This document shows, one piece after another, positions 27,518 through 36,862 of a DNA stretch of 64,000 nt. The first letter of the stretch is position 1. Each line of letters opens with the position of its first letter. Both the position numbers and the translations under genes were made by a program. The notes beneath the pieces are model-generated. The model saw only the letters and a program-made list of their open reading frames with translations. It did no database searches and was not told where the DNA came from. The DNA comes from Candidatus Saccharimonadota bacterium (lineage in GTDB: Bacteria > Patescibacteriota > Saccharimonadia > Saccharimonadales > Saccharimonadaceae): contig JAQBRV010000004.1 in NCBI GenBank assembly GCA_028286285.1, positions 124,001 to 188,000 on the forward strand. The letters are read 5' to 3'.

Positions 27518-27936
27518 TGGACGGCATGCTCATCATTATTTTTGCTATTGTCTTGGTGCTCGGCGGCGTGCTATTGGCAGTCATTTCGTTTGCTAAAGGC
27601 GGCAAGCAATACCTCGACGTTGAAAAATATCGCGTTAAATGGCTGGCTATCGAGCAGAGCCTCAAGCCCGACCAGGAAGCTAGCTATCATCTGGCACTCC
27701 TCAATGCCGACAAGCTACTCGATCATGCTCTCAAAGAACGTGGGTTTAGCGGTAATACCATGGGTGAGCGCATGAAATCAGCCCAAAAGGCCTGGTCAAA
27801 CGCTAACAATGTCTGGACGGCTCACAAGCTCCGCAATCAAATTGCCCATGAAGCCGAGGTTAGGATTACGCTCGATACCACCCGGCGTGCTTTAGCGGCA
27901 TTTCGCCAAGCCTTAAAAGATGTGGGAGCAATTTAA
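27517..27936 (+). CDS. Membrane-anchored protein with a HEPN-like RxxxxH motif
   Basis: 139 aa inserted between gatA and gatB. One N-terminal transmembrane helix (about residues 3-25) is followed by a cytoplasmic helical domain. Near the C-terminus it has HKLRNQIAHEAEVRI, which contains R-N-x3-H, the catalytic motif of HEPN-type RNases and a form (LRNxIAHE) common in HEPN proteins. Whether it is an RNase is inference. It is tightly coupled: TAATG overlap with gatA and 1 nt before gatB. Confidence 0.65.
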   Translation: MDGMLIIIFAIVLVLGGVLLAVISFAKGGKQYLDVEKYRVKWLAIEQSLKPDQEASYHLALLNADKLLDHALKERGFSGNTMGERMKSAQKAWSNANNVWTAHKLRNQIAHEAEVRITLDTTRRALAAFRQALKDVGAI

Positions 27937-27937
27937 C

Positions 27938-29386
27938 ATGTTAACCGATGACTTACTGGCGAAATATGACATGACAATTGGAATTGAGTGCCATGTACAG
28001 CTGGCGACCGCCACGAAACTGTTTAGTGGTGCCGATAATGACGCCCGCGACAGAGAACCTAATAGTGTAGTAAGCCCTATCGATTATGGTTTACCCGGCA
28101 TGTTGCCCGTCTTGAACCGTGAAGCCGTCACCCTGGCTATCAAAGCCGGCAAAGCGCTGAACGCTGAAATAGCTCGTGTCAGTCGATTCGATCGCAAACA
28201 TTATTTTTATCCTGATTTGCCAAAAGGCTACCAGACCACGCAAATGTATAACCCGATTATTTTAGAGGGCTACATTGATGTCCCACTCGAAAGTGGTGAA
28301 TCAGTCCGCGTTCGCATTCACCACGCACATATGGAAGAAGATGCCGGGAAACTGACGCACTACGCAGACTATAGCCTAGTGGATCTCAACCGCGCCGGCA
28401 CACCCCTGATTGAAATTGTGTCTGAACCCGACATGCATTCTGCGCTTGAAGCCAAGGCTTACGCGACTGAACTCTACCGCCTGATGACCTACGCCGGCGT
28501 AACACGCGGTGATCTGTACCATGGCAACATGCGCTTTGATGTCAATATTTCAATTGCACCCAAAGGTGCGACTGAGCTTGGCAAACGAGCTGAGGTAAAA
28601 AATCTTAATTCATTCCGAAGTGTTGAAAAAGCCGCTGAATATGAATTCCGTCGACAAGTTGAGCTGGTCGAAAAAGGCGAGCAGGTAGTACAGGAAACGC
28701 GCGGCTGGGATGACGCTAAGCAAAAGACGATGAGTCAGCGCAGTAAAGAGGACGCCCAAGATTATCGCTATATGCCTGATGCTGACATTCCTCCGATTGT
28801 GCTTGGCGAGCAGGAAATTATTGATATCCAGGCAACACTACCACTACTACCGCCAGTCTACCGCGCCAAGTGGGCCAGTCTTCAGCTTGATCGCTCAGTC
28901 ATTGATTCACTGCTTTCTAACCAAGCCTATGCTGTTATGGTGGCGGCCATCCAAGACGAAGCTGGTGACGAAACAGCGACTCGGGTGGCGCACTGGTTTG
29001 CGAGCGCCTTGGGTGCGACCGATGGCGGTTCATCAACCGATATTTCACAACTCTCATCGGTCAGCTTGATAGAACTTTCCGGCATGGTCAATGCTAGTGA
29101 GCTTAGTAGCACAGCAGCAAAAGATATCTTTATCGAACTTTTGACGAGCGATGATTCACCGCGAGTTATCGCTGAGCACAAGAATCTCCTGCAGGTGAGC
29201 GACGAATCAGCCATTGCTACTATTGTCGACGAAGTATTGGCCGATCCTGCCAGTCAACAGTCCATCCAGGATATGCGTGAGGGTAAAGACAGGGCAATCG
29301 GCTATTTGGTCGGACAGGTCATGAAGAAATCACAGGGCAAGGCCAACCCCGCGCTGGCTCAAAAGCTGATTCGAAACAGGCTCTAG
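27938..29386 (+). CDS. gatB: Aspartyl/glutamyl-tRNA amidotransferase subunit B
   Basis: Kinase/tRNA-binding subunit of GatCAB that activates the misacylated tRNA with ATP. 482 aa from ATG 27938; an in-frame ATG at 27920 would overlap the previous gene. Marks: MTIGIECHVQLATATKLF, DYGLPGMLPVLN, RKHYFYPDLPKGYQ, HMEEDAGKLTH, the RYMPDADIPP core, and a C-terminal YqeY-like domain ending VGQVMKKSQGKANPALAQKL. Its neighbours gatC and gatA complete the enzyme. Confidence 0.95.
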   Translation: MLTDDLLAKYDMTIGIECHVQLATATKLFSGADNDARDREPNSVVSPIDYGLPGMLPVLNREAVTLAIKAGKALNAEIARVSRFDRKHYFYPDLPKGYQTTQMYNPIILEGYIDVPLESGESVRVRIHHAHMEEDAGKLTHYADYSLVDLNRAGTPLIEIVSEPDMHSALEAKAYATELYRLMTYAGVTRGDLYHGNMRFDVNISIAPKGATELGKRAEVKNLNSFRSVEKAAEYEFRRQVELVEKGEQVVQETRGWDDAKQKTMSQRSKEDAQDYRYMPDADIPPIVLGEQEIIDIQATLPLLPPVYRAKWASLQLDRSVIDSLLSNQAYAVMVAAIQDEAGDETATRVAHWFASALGATDGGSSTDISQLSSVSLIELSGMVNASELSSTAAKDIFIELLTSDDSPRVIAEHKNLLQVSDESAIATIVDEVLADPASQQSIQDMREGKDRAIGYLVGQVMKKSQGKANPALAQKLIRNRL

Positions 29387-29425
29387 TAGTCATTCGCGCA
29401 GTTGTCCCCTAACTGAAAAATAGGT

Positions 29426-29431
29426 TACAAT
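29426..29431 (+). promoter_or_regulatory. -10 element (GGTTACAAT) of the small membrane-protein genes
   Basis: TACAAT preceded by GGT, about 61 nt before the ATG at 29493; same form as the leaderless promoter at 54907, but here with a leader and a ribosome site. Confidence 0.4.
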
Positions 29432-29492
29432 AGTACTAGTAGAAAACTCAACGTTCTCTACGTTCAAAAAAATCTAAAAGGAGGCGCCATCC

Positions 29493-29735
29493 ATGGATTG
29501 GGCTCAAATTCTCGTTATTATACTGTCGGTCTTTTTGGCACTATTTCTATTACTTGCGATCATCCTCACGGTGATACTTATTAAACTGACTCGGCAGATA
29601 CGGTCAGTTACCGGTTCGGCGCAGCGCACCGCCGAGAGTGTTGAGAAAGCCGTCGTCGGCTTCACCAATATCACCTCACCAGTCTTCTTGGCGAAACTAC
29701 TCACTAAACAGGTCAAGAAATTTAAATCAAAGTAA
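29493..29735 (+). CDS. Small membrane protein (DUF948-like)
   Basis: 80 aa with one long hydrophobic N-terminal helix (about residues 5-31), then a polar helix (QIRSVTGSAQRTAESVEKAV) and a basic tail. This layout resembles DUF948 membrane proteins often found next to YtxH proteins, as here; I am not certain of the family. Strong ribosome site AAAAGGAGG. Cotranscribed with the YtxH-like gene 13 nt downstream. Confidence 0.65.
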   Translation: MDWAQILVIILSVFLALFLLLAIILTVILIKLTRQIRSVTGSAQRTAESVEKAVVGFTNITSPVFLAKLLTKQVKKFKSK

Positions 29736-29748
29736 AAGGAGGTTCATC

Positions 29749-30120
29749 ATGGCAAAGGGAAAATTCGCACTCGGGGCACTCGTAGGCGCGGCAGTTGGAA
29801 CGGTCGTTGGCATACTGACTGCTCCTAAAAGCGGCAAGGAAACGAGAGCAGAACTCAAAGTGAAAGCTGAAGAAGCTAAAGCTGACGCACTCACTAAGGC
29901 CACCGAAGCTCGCACTAGGGCTGACGCGGTCGCTCATGACGTCAAGCTGAAGGCTGAAAAAGCCGCTGAAGATGCGCGCGTCACAGCTCAAGACGTCAAG
30001 ACAAAAGCTGAAGCAAAAGCGGCTGAGCTTAAGACGACAGCCGAAGAATACAAAGTTCGTAGCGAAAACGCTGTCCACGGGGCTGTCGACGGTGCGAAAA
30101 AAGGTTTTAACAAAAAGTAG
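29749..30120 (+). CDS. YtxH domain protein with alanine/lysine-rich coiled tail
   Basis: 123 aa from ATG 29749 (AAAGGAGG upstream). GKFALGALVGAAVGTVVGIL with TAPKSGKETR is the YtxH signature: a Gly-rich membrane segment then APKSGxxTR. The remainder is heptad-like Ala/Lys/Glu repeats (KAEEAKADAL, KAEKAAEDAR, TKAEAKAAEL), an LEA-like helix. Family members are linked to envelope stress; the role here is not known. Followed by a clear terminator. Confidence 0.75.
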   Translation: MAKGKFALGALVGAAVGTVVGILTAPKSGKETRAELKVKAEEAKADALTKATEARTRADAVAHDVKLKAEKAAEDARVTAQDVKTKAEAKAAELKTTAEEYKVRSENAVHGAVDGAKKGFNKK

Positions 30121-30135
30121 TTTGTTAAAAATCAT

Positions 30136-30176
30136 AAAAAATGACACACTTATTAAAACAGTGTGTCATTTTTATT
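30136..30176 (+). terminator. Intrinsic terminator
   Basis: TGACACAC (30142-30149) pairs with GTGTGTCA (30161-30168), flanked by A-rich sequence before and TTTTTATT after. It closes the 29.5-30.1 kb unit. Confidence 0.88.
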
Positions 30177-30190
30177 GGAGAACGTAGCAT

Positions 30191-30484
30191 ATGAAAAAAT
30201 TTGTCAAAAAAGTAACTGGCCGCATTAAGAAAGATAACGAAAACGGCGCTCGAACAGCGGTGATCGAGGATCTCTTTTATGACTTTCACCGCAATCGGCA
30301 TCAGGTGTATATGATGAATCTTATCCGGGGTATTTTCTTTGGATTTGGCAGCGTGCTTGGCGCAACCGTTGTGATTGCCCTCGTCGTCGGCTTACTTAAT
30401 CTATTCACCGACGTACCTGGAGGTATCGGTGATTTCATTCAGCGTATTGTTGACGCCGTTAATCAACCGCGATCCAAGGTTTAG
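30191..30484 (+). CDS. DUF5665-like small membrane protein
   Basis: 97 aa. A basic N-terminus, the stretch IEDLFYDFHRNRHQVYMMNLIRGIFFGFGS and a hydrophobic helix (about residues 50-75) match what I know of DUF5665 proteins, which are frequent in CPR genomes. Function unknown. GGAGAA lies 8 nt before the ATG; it begins just after a terminator, so its transcript may come from read-through or from a promoter I do not see. Confidence 0.6.
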   Translation: MKKFVKKVTGRIKKDNENGARTAVIEDLFYDFHRNRHQVYMMNLIRGIFFGFGSVLGATVVIALVVGLLNLFTDVPGGIGDFIQRIVDAVNQPRSKV

Positions 30485-30537
30485 GCGCATTTTACTACAA
30501 CATGTACAGTAGCATCAGAGTATACTAGTACATAGGT

Positions 30538-33500
30538 ATGGGGGTTAAGGTAGAGTCTTCAAAAACGCAGACGGTTCGATTGCAACCGTCTGATTACGTG
30601 CATCTGCATAACCACACTCATCACAGCCTACTGGACGGTATGACGAAAATTCCTGATCTGGTAGAGAAAATAAAAAGCATGGGTATGGAAGCGGTCGCTA
30701 TGACCGATCATGGAACTATGAGTGGTGCTGTGGAGTTCTACAAAGCCGCCAAAGAGACCGGCGTGAAGCCGATTATTGGCATGGAAGCCTATGTGGCTGC
30801 TCGTTCCCGGCACGACCGTGACCCCCAAAAAGACAAAGCACGCTACCACCTCATTTTGCTAGCCATGAACGAAACAGGCTATAAGAATCTAATGTATCTG
30901 TCGACAACGGCCAACCTCGAGGGGATGTACTACAAGCCACGTATCGACCATGACCTATTGGAAAGTCACAACGAAGGGTTGATCGCTCTCAGTGCTTGCG
31001 CCAGTGGCGAAGTAGGGGAGAACCTGCGACTCGACAACTACGAAGAGGCTAAAAGTATCGCTGCCTGGTATAAATCAATCTTTGGCGACCGCTATTATCT
31101 GGAGCTCCAAGACCATGGCCATCCCGACTCTCCTGCCCGGTGGGATGTGCAGGTCAAGATCAACGGCTATTTGGAGCGCCTCTCGGCCGAACTGGATATT
31201 CCCTGCGTCGTCACCAGCGACGGTCATTATTTGAGCCACGACGACCAGGAGGCTCACGAGATCCTGCTCTGTGTTGGTACTGGTTCGTTTTTGAGCGATG
31301 AAAAGCGCATGAGCCTGAAGGACTTCGAACTTCATGTTACCGATCCAGCAGATATTATTGCGCGCTGGAGTAAAACCAATCCGGAGGCGATCGCCAACAC
31401 TAAACGAATCGCTGACCGCTGCCAGGTGGAGCTCGCACTGGGTGGAATATTGATTCCAAAGTTTCCAACCCCAAACGGTGAAAGCGAAAAGGATTTCCTC
31501 GATAAACTCGTCTATCAAGGGATGGCGGTGCGCTACGCAGGGAAAACCGTCGAAGAGGTTGATTCAATGACGAGCGAAAAGATCCGTTCACTACTGTTAC
31601 CCGAGCAAGTAGAGCGACTCGATATGGAATTCGGGGTGCTCGATAAAATGGCCTACAATGGGTATTTCCTTATTGTGCAGGATTTTATTAACTGGGGGAA
31701 ATCACAGGGTATTATCTTTGGTCCAGGGCGAGGCTCGGCTGCTGGCTCAATCGTGGCGTATGCCCTCAATATCACCGATCTTGATCCACTCAAATACGAT
31801 CTGCTGTTTGAGCGTTTCTTGAATCCTGACCGTATTTCCATGCCAGACATCGACATCGACATCCAAGATACTCGCCGTAATGAGGTTATCGAATACTGTT
31901 CCAATAAATACGGGGCATCGCGGGTGGCAAACATCGTGACCTTTGGCAAGATGGCCGCTCGGGCAGCGGTTCGTGATGTGGCGCGAGTGCTCGAAGTGCC
32001 TTACGCTGAAGCCGATCGTTTTTCAAAAATGATTCCGCCACCCGTTCAGGGGCGCCATATTCCACTGGCAAAAAGTGTCGTCAATGACGCCGACCTTCGT
32101 CACGAGTACGAGACTAATCCAACCGCCAAAAAAGTATTTGATTACGCTATTCGACTGGAGGGGACGATTCGTTCCCATGGCGTGCACGCCGCCGGTGTCG
32201 TGATTGCGCCCGACGACATTGTGAACTATGCACCACTCGAAATGGCGCAAAAAGGTGTCGTCTCCACCCAGTATTCGATGGGGCCAGTCGAAGATCTTGG
32301 GCTACTCAAGATGGACTTTCTGGGCTTGTCTAACCTTACGATTATTAACAATGCGCTGCGTATCATCAAAAAAGTCTACAAAGACGATATTGATCTCTCT
32401 ATGATTCCGCTCGATGACGTGACGACTTACGAACTATTCCAGCGCGGTGATACAACCGGTGTCTTCCAGCTTGAGTCGGCAGGTATGAAACGCTACTTGC
32501 GCGACTTGAAGCCGACAGTGTTTGAGGACATCATCGCTATGGTGGCGCTGTATCGTCCAGGTCCGATGCAATTTATCGACAGCTTTATCAAACGAAAACA
32601 TGGCCAAGAGCGCATCACCTATCTCGATAAGGGCATGGAGAACTCGCTCCAGAGCACCTACGGCATTCTGGTTTACCAAGAGCAATTTATGCAGATTAGT
32701 AAAGAGTGGTGCGGGTTTACGGGCGGGCAGGCTGACACATTGCGTAAGGCCGTCGGTAAAAAGAATATCGACCTGATGCGTAAGGTGAAAGTCGAATTCG
32801 TCGAAGGTGCCGTGGCGACAAGTGGCGTTGATCCGAAAGTCGCTGAGAAGTTTTGGGATCAGCTGGAAGAGTTCGCTAACTACTGTTTCAACAAATCGCA
32901 CGCTGCTTGCTACGGCCTGATTTCCTACTGGACAGCCTACCTAAAAGCCCATTATCCGGATGCATTTATGGCCGCCTTGATGACGAGTGACCAGGACGAT
33001 ATTGATCGTTTGGCGATTGAGATCAACGAGTGTAAGCACATGGGCATACAGGTGTTAGCGCCTGACGTCAATGAATCGTTTGTCGAATTTGCCGTTGTGC
33101 CAGACAAGAAGCAGATCCGCTTCGGCATGGCCGCCGTCAAGGGTGTCGGTGTCGGGGCGGTTGAAGAAATCTTGCGTGCTAGGGATGGTGACGGCAAATT
33201 TACCAGCATCGAAGATTTTGCTCGGCGAGTTGGCACCAACAAATTTAATAAAAAGGCCTGGGAGTCACTTATCAAGACTGGTGGTTTTGACGGTTTCGGT
33301 AACCGATCCGATCTCCTATTTAACCTTGAAACCATTCAGGGCTTTGCTAGTAAACTCCAAAAAGAAGCCCTCAGTGGTCAGATCGATATGTTCGCGCTCC
33401 TCGGGTCTGAATCGTCGCTACAACCATCGATGAGCCTGCAGGAGGCACCGGTGAAGCACACTCAAAAAGAACAGTTGATGTGGGAGCGCGAACTACTTGG

Positions 33501-34227
33501 TCTGTACATTAGTGCTCATCCGCTCGATAGTTTCGATAAATACTTTGAAGAGCAAACAATTCCACTTATGAGCATCAAGCCTGACGTAGACGGCAAAAAA
33601 GCCACCATCGGTGGTATTATCACCACACTGCGTACTATCATCACTAAAAATGGCAGCAAGATGGCCTTTATGGGCATTGAAGATAAAACCGGTGAAGCCG
33701 AAATTATCGTTTTCCCAAATCTCTATGCTGAGCTCGGGGCAAAACTCGCCCAAGATGTGGTCATCCGTGCTACTGGCAAGATCAGTGCCCGCGATCGTGA
33801 CGGCAACCTGGGTGATGAAGCTAAGATGATTGCTGATGAGATTATCATTGTCAGCGATAAAGACTTACGTGACTACGAATCAACTGGCCGCAAGATGAAA
33901 CCACCAACTATCAGCACCAAGGTAAAGGCAGAACGGGTTGCTAAGCAGGCTATTGAGGCTGCGACAGAAACGATTACCTCGCTGCCGATTGCCGAGGTGC
34001 CGTCACTCAAAAAGCTATTTGTGCACATTAGAAATCCCGACGATCATGAAGCGTTGCTGAGTCTCAAGAAAACTTGCAGCGACCATCCCGGCATATCTGA
34101 CGTTGTGCTTGTCCTCGGATCCGAGAAAAAATCAGCTATCAAACTACCATTCCGGGTGGAACACAGCGATCTATTAGTGGGTAAACTCGTCAAGTTACTG
34201 GGTGAAGATAGCGTCGTACTCAAGTAG
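30538..34227 (+). CDS. dnaE: DNA polymerase III subunit alpha
   Basis: Replicative polymerase. 1229 aa: N-terminal PHP domain (YVHLHNHTHHSLLDG), catalytic aspartates in MPDIDIDIQDTRR, fingers/thumb with GPGRGSAAGSIVAYAL, the beta-binding region, and a C-terminal OB fold (ATIGGIITTLRTI). TATACT (30521-30526) lies 11 nt before the ATG with no ribosome site, so leader is very short. The last 8 nt overlap the convergent methyltransferase. Confidence 0.96.
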   Translation: MGVKVESSKTQTVRLQPSDYVHLHNHTHHSLLDGMTKIPDLVEKIKSMGMEAVAMTDHGTMSGAVEFYKAAKETGVKPIIGMEAYVAARSRHDRDPQKDKARYHLILLAMNETGYKNLMYLSTTANLEGMYYKPRIDHDLLESHNEGLIALSACASGEVGENLRLDNYEEAKSIAAWYKSIFGDRYYLELQDHGHPDSPARWDVQVKINGYLERLSAELDIPCVVTSDGHYLSHDDQEAHEILLCVGTGSFLSDEKRMSLKDFELHVTDPADIIARWSKTNPEAIANTKRIADRCQVELALGGILIPKFPTPNGESEKDFLDKLVYQGMAVRYAGKTVEEVDSMTSEKIRSLLLPEQVERLDMEFGVLDKMAYNGYFLIVQDFINWGKSQGIIFGPGRGSAAGSIVAYALNITDLDPLKYDLLFERFLNPDRISMPDIDIDIQDTRRNEVIEYCSNKYGASRVANIVTFGKMAARAAVRDVARVLEVPYAEADRFSKMIPPPVQGRHIPLAKSVVNDADLRHEYETNPTAKKVFDYAIRLEGTIRSHGVHAAGVVIAPDDIVNYAPLEMAQKGVVSTQYSMGPVEDLGLLKMDFLGLSNLTIINNALRIIKKVYKDDIDLSMIPLDDVTTYELFQRGDTTGVFQLESAGMKRYLRDLKPTVFEDIIAMVALYRPGPMQFIDSFIKRKHGQERITYLDKGMENSLQSTYGILVYQEQFMQISKEWCGFTGGQADTLRKAVGKKNIDLMRKVKVEFVEGAVATSGVDPKVAEKFWDQLEEFANYCFNKSHAACYGLISYWTAYLKAHYPDAFMAALMTSDQDDIDRLAIEINECKHMGIQVLAPDVNESFVEFAVVPDKKQIRFGMAAVKGVGVGAVEEILRARDGDGKFTSIEDFARRVGTNKFNKKAWESLIKTGGFDGFGNRSDLLFNLETIQGFASKLQKEALSGQIDMFALLGSESSLQPSMSLQEAPVKHTQKEQLMWERELLGLYISAHPLDSFDKYFEEQTIPLMSIKPDVDGKKATIGGIITTLRTIITKNGSKMAFMGIEDKTGEAEIIVFPNLYAELGAKLAQDVVIRATGKISARDRDGNLGDEAKMIADEIIIVSDKDLRDYESTGRKMKPPTISTKVKAERVAKQAIEAATETITSLPIAEVPSLKKLFVHIRNPDDHEALLSLKKTCSDHPGISDVVLVLGSEKKSAIKLPFRVEHSDLLVGKLVKLLGEDSVVLK

Positions 34228-34705
34228 AGAGCTGATATAGAGCAATACCAGCCGCTACACTGACATTGAATGATTCTTTTTGTCCGACCATCGGGATTTC
34301 AACGATCTCGTCGCATTGCGCCAGCAGGCTTGCCTCAATGCCGTGGACTTCTTCGCCAAGCAGCAGGACGATTTTTTCTGGCGGCTGGTAGTCGCGAAGA
34401 TTTATGCTCCGTTCATCTTGTTCGAGCGCCACAATTTTATACCCCTGGTCTTTTAATGACTGAAGCTCTGGCATCTCATGGTATTCAAACGGCACCATTG
34501 TTTCAGCATCGAGAGCGGTTTTATGGATTTGCTGGGTGAGCTTTTCGGCGATATGGGGCAACCGCAGATCAGCCGACAGGCTCGGGTAGGGGGTATACCC
34601 GCTGAGGATGAGTTTAGTGACACCAAATCCCTCGCAGGTACGGAAAATCGACCCAACATTATGAGTAGAGCGGATATTGTGAGCCACAACAATAATTTCT
34701 GACAT
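34220..34705 (-). CDS. SpoU/TrmH-family RNA 2'-O-methyltransferase
   Basis: SPOUT methyltransferase that 2'-O-methylates ribose in tRNA or rRNA using SAM. 161 aa, catalytic domain only. Motif 1 HNIRSTHNVGSIFRT, motif 2 LLLGEEVHGI and motif 3 IPMVGQKESFNVSVAAGIAL (knot) are complete. Target (tRNA Gm18 or rRNA) cannot be told. Minus-strand TACAAT (34714-34719; TGCTACAAT) lies 8 nt before the ATG: leaderless. Confidence 0.87.
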   Translation of the reverse strand: MSEIIVVAHNIRSTHNVGSIFRTCEGFGVTKLILSGYTPYPSLSADLRLPHIAEKLTQQIHKTALDAETMVPFEYHEMPELQSLKDQGYKIVALEQDERSINLRDYQPPEKIVLLLGEEVHGIEASLLAQCDEIVEIPMVGQKESFNVSVAAGIALYQLST

Positions 34706-34759
34706 GTACTCTCATTGTAGCACTGTAAAATGCTTACGTTTTCTGATACGATAAGAGCA

Positions 34760-36385
34760 ATGGACGAAGATAAAATTCAGCAGCAGCGTCGCGATCACGA
34801 CGAACGTGCTACTCAAGAACGCGCAGCAATTTTGGGCGTTCAGTATCTTGATACACGCGAAATCGAAAAATCATTGCCACTTTTTGAAGGTATTTTGACA
34901 AATGAAGAAATGTACAAAGGTCGCTTGGTACCACTTTCGGCCGGCAGTGACGCCGAGCCGTTTCGTTTTGGTATTACCACCCAAACGCCTCAGTCGCTGA
35001 TGCAATCAATGCTGCGCGAACACAATGATAAGGGTGAGAATGTTCAGTTCGTCCTGATTAGTCAAAGTGGCTTCAAGGCGTTTATGAACCGCTATGATCC
35101 ACCCGTCGAAGTTATTTACGACGATATCAAGATCGCCAAAGAAGGTGACAGCGACACAATCTCAGAAGTCAGTAAAACATTAAACTCGGTCGGAACCGAC
35201 CAGGTGTTTGACTATCTGATCGATCAAGCTGATCGGCTCGGGGCAAGCGACATCCACATTGAAAATGAACGTACTAACATCCGAGTACGAATGCGTATCG
35301 ATGGTGCGTTGCATCCAGTGGCTGATCTTGCCAAAGAACGCTATCGTGTGATTATGGCGGCACTCAGCTCACGCGCTAATGTTTCTACCGCCTCGGCTGA
35401 ACCGCAATCGGGTCACATGCAAAAAGAAATCACTCGTGACGATGCCACGCACCTACTGAACATGCGTATCGAGACCATTCCGACACTGTATGGCCAAGAC
35501 GCGGTCATCCGTCTATTCAACTTCGATGAGAGTCTTCTGAACCTGGATCTGCTGGGTATTCCCGATCAGCAACGCAAGGAAATCAATGAAGTCATTAGCC
35601 ACCCACGCGGCATGGTGCTGATGGTTGGGCCGACAGGAAGTGGTAAATCCACCACGCTCTACAGTATTCTGAACGCACTGAACACGACTGACCGCAAACT
35701 CATTACTCTGGAAGACCCAATCGAATATGGCCTGACGGGTATTTCCCAGATCCCGATCAATACGACTGGTGGTCAAAGCTTTGCCGATGGCCTCCGTGCC
35801 GTGCTGCGTCTCGACCCTGACGTGGTAATGGTCGGTGAGATCCGTGATCAAGATACCGCCAAGACGGCCATCCAGGCCTCGATTACGGGCCATCTGGTGC
35901 TATCAAGTTTCCACGCCAACTCCACCTCGGCGGCGTTTAGTCGTATGATCGACCTCATCGGCGTGAACCCGATCTTTAGCTCGGCCATCCGCCTGGTGAT
36001 CGCTCAGCGCCTGGTACGTCGGCTCCACGACACCACCAAAGAAGAATACGAGCCAGATGAAGCGACCAAGCAGTATGTGCGTGATGTTCTCAAAGATCTA
36101 CCTGACTCATATGAAAACAAACCCGACCTTGATAACTTCAAATTATGGCGTCCCGTGCAGTCTGACGACGTGCCGTTTGGCTACAAAGGCCGGGTCGTCA
36201 TCATGGAACAGATGGTCGTCGGCGAAAATATCCAGAAATTCCTCCGTGGTGATGTAACGGATATTCACACTGAGGTGATCGAAGAAGAAGCCATCAAAGG
36301 TGGTATGCTGACACTACTGCAAGTTGGTGTGCTGGCCGCCCTCCGTGGTGAAACCACCCTCGAAGAAATCGCTCGCGTTATTTAA
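34760..36385 (+). CDS. Type IV pilus / type II secretion assembly ATPase (PilB/GspE)
   Basis: Hexameric ATPase that powers pilus extension or secretion. 541 aa: N-terminal domain, then GPTGSGKSTTLYSIL (Walker A), TLEDPIEYGLTGISQ (Asp box), LDPDVVMVGEIRD (Walker B) and GHLVLSSFHAN (His box). The tetracysteine zinc motif usual in PilB/GspE is missing; no Cys is seen in the protein. I start at ATG 34760, not 34730, because TGATACGAT (34744-34752) ends 7 nt before it. No other pilus genes lie in the window. Confidence 0.87.
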   Translation: MDEDKIQQQRRDHDERATQERAAILGVQYLDTREIEKSLPLFEGILTNEEMYKGRLVPLSAGSDAEPFRFGITTQTPQSLMQSMLREHNDKGENVQFVLISQSGFKAFMNRYDPPVEVIYDDIKIAKEGDSDTISEVSKTLNSVGTDQVFDYLIDQADRLGASDIHIENERTNIRVRMRIDGALHPVADLAKERYRVIMAALSSRANVSTASAEPQSGHMQKEITRDDATHLLNMRIETIPTLYGQDAVIRLFNFDESLLNLDLLGIPDQQRKEINEVISHPRGMVLMVGPTGSGKSTTLYSILNALNTTDRKLITLEDPIEYGLTGISQIPINTTGGQSFADGLRAVLRLDPDVVMVGEIRDQDTAKTAIQASITGHLVLSSFHANSTSAAFSRMIDLIGVNPIFSSAIRLVIAQRLVRRLHDTTKEEYEPDEATKQYVRDVLKDLPDSYENKPDLDNFKLWRPVQSDDVPFGYKGRVVIMEQMVVGENIQKFLRGDVTDIHTEVIEEEAIKGGMLTLLQVGVLAALRGETTLEEIARVI

Positions 36386-36390
36386 GAGAA

Positions 36391-36413
36391 ATAAAAAACA
36401 CCCTGTTAGGGTG
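36391..36413 (-). terminator. Intrinsic terminator for the minus strand
   Basis: CACCCT-AAC-AGGGTG followed on the minus strand by TTTTTTATTTCTC. On the plus strand no T-run follows, so it serves the small gene ending at 36462. Confidence 0.8.
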
Positions 36414-36429
36414 ATAATAGGTGGTGCGT

Positions 36430-36455
36430 GGGCGGGGAGACGAATCTCCCCACCC
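36430..36455 (-). repeat. Strong hairpin in the 3' UTR of the small gene
   Basis: GGGCGGGGAGA (36430-36440) and TCTCCCCACCC (36445-36455) form an 11-bp stem with one mismatch and a CGAA loop. It sits between the stop at 36462 and the terminator at 36413, probably protecting the transcript end. Confidence 0.6.
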
Positions 36456-36461
36456 GGTACT

Positions 36462-36752
36462 TCAGAGCAGTACATGGTACATATGGTTGATCTCGGGACT
36501 TGTCTCCACGACATGTACCACGTCGACGAGGAATCGATGTCCCAGGTGGAGGTATGGAGTAGCCTCGCGTACACCTGTGATGTAGACGTGCTTCTGCGCT
36601 CCATCGATCATCAGATTCACGGTGGGAGTGATGTCATCCATGACGTCACCCATGAGTAGTTGCAAGGCACGGTTGTTGAACCAGACGTTGACAGCTGCCT
36701 TGAAGGCATCAAGTTCAATGATCTCGACATTTACACTAGGCGAATCGGCCAT
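36462..36752 (-). CDS. Small protein of unknown function
   Basis: 96 aa, MADSPSVN at the start, rich in Val/His/Met, no membrane segment. I do not recognise it. I prefer ATG 36752 (GAGAGG 12 nt upstream) over the in-frame ATG at 36800. It stands alone between its own promoter and terminator, convergent with pilB. Codon use looks more GC-rich than that of its neighbours. Confidence 0.55.
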   Translation of the reverse strand: MADSPSVNVEIIELDAFKAAVNVWFNNRALQLLMGDVMDDITPTVNLMIDGAQKHVYITGVREATPYLHLGHRFLVDVVHVVETSPEINHMYHVLL

Positions 36753-36807
36753 GATGGGCAGATTCCTCTCTGTTGAAGTACGATATGCTTGCTGCTGCAT
36801 GCATCTA

Positions 36808-36838
36808 TTAATAGTAACACATTTAAGGGCTTAAGTCA
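36808..36838 (-). promoter_or_regulatory. Promoter of the small gene at 36462-36752
   Basis: Minus strand TTGACT, a 17-nt spacer and TACTAT: one of the few classical -35/-10 promoters in the window. It gives a leader of about 50 nt. Confidence 0.6.
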
Positions 36839-36862
36839 ATAAATACGCATGACCGACAGCTA

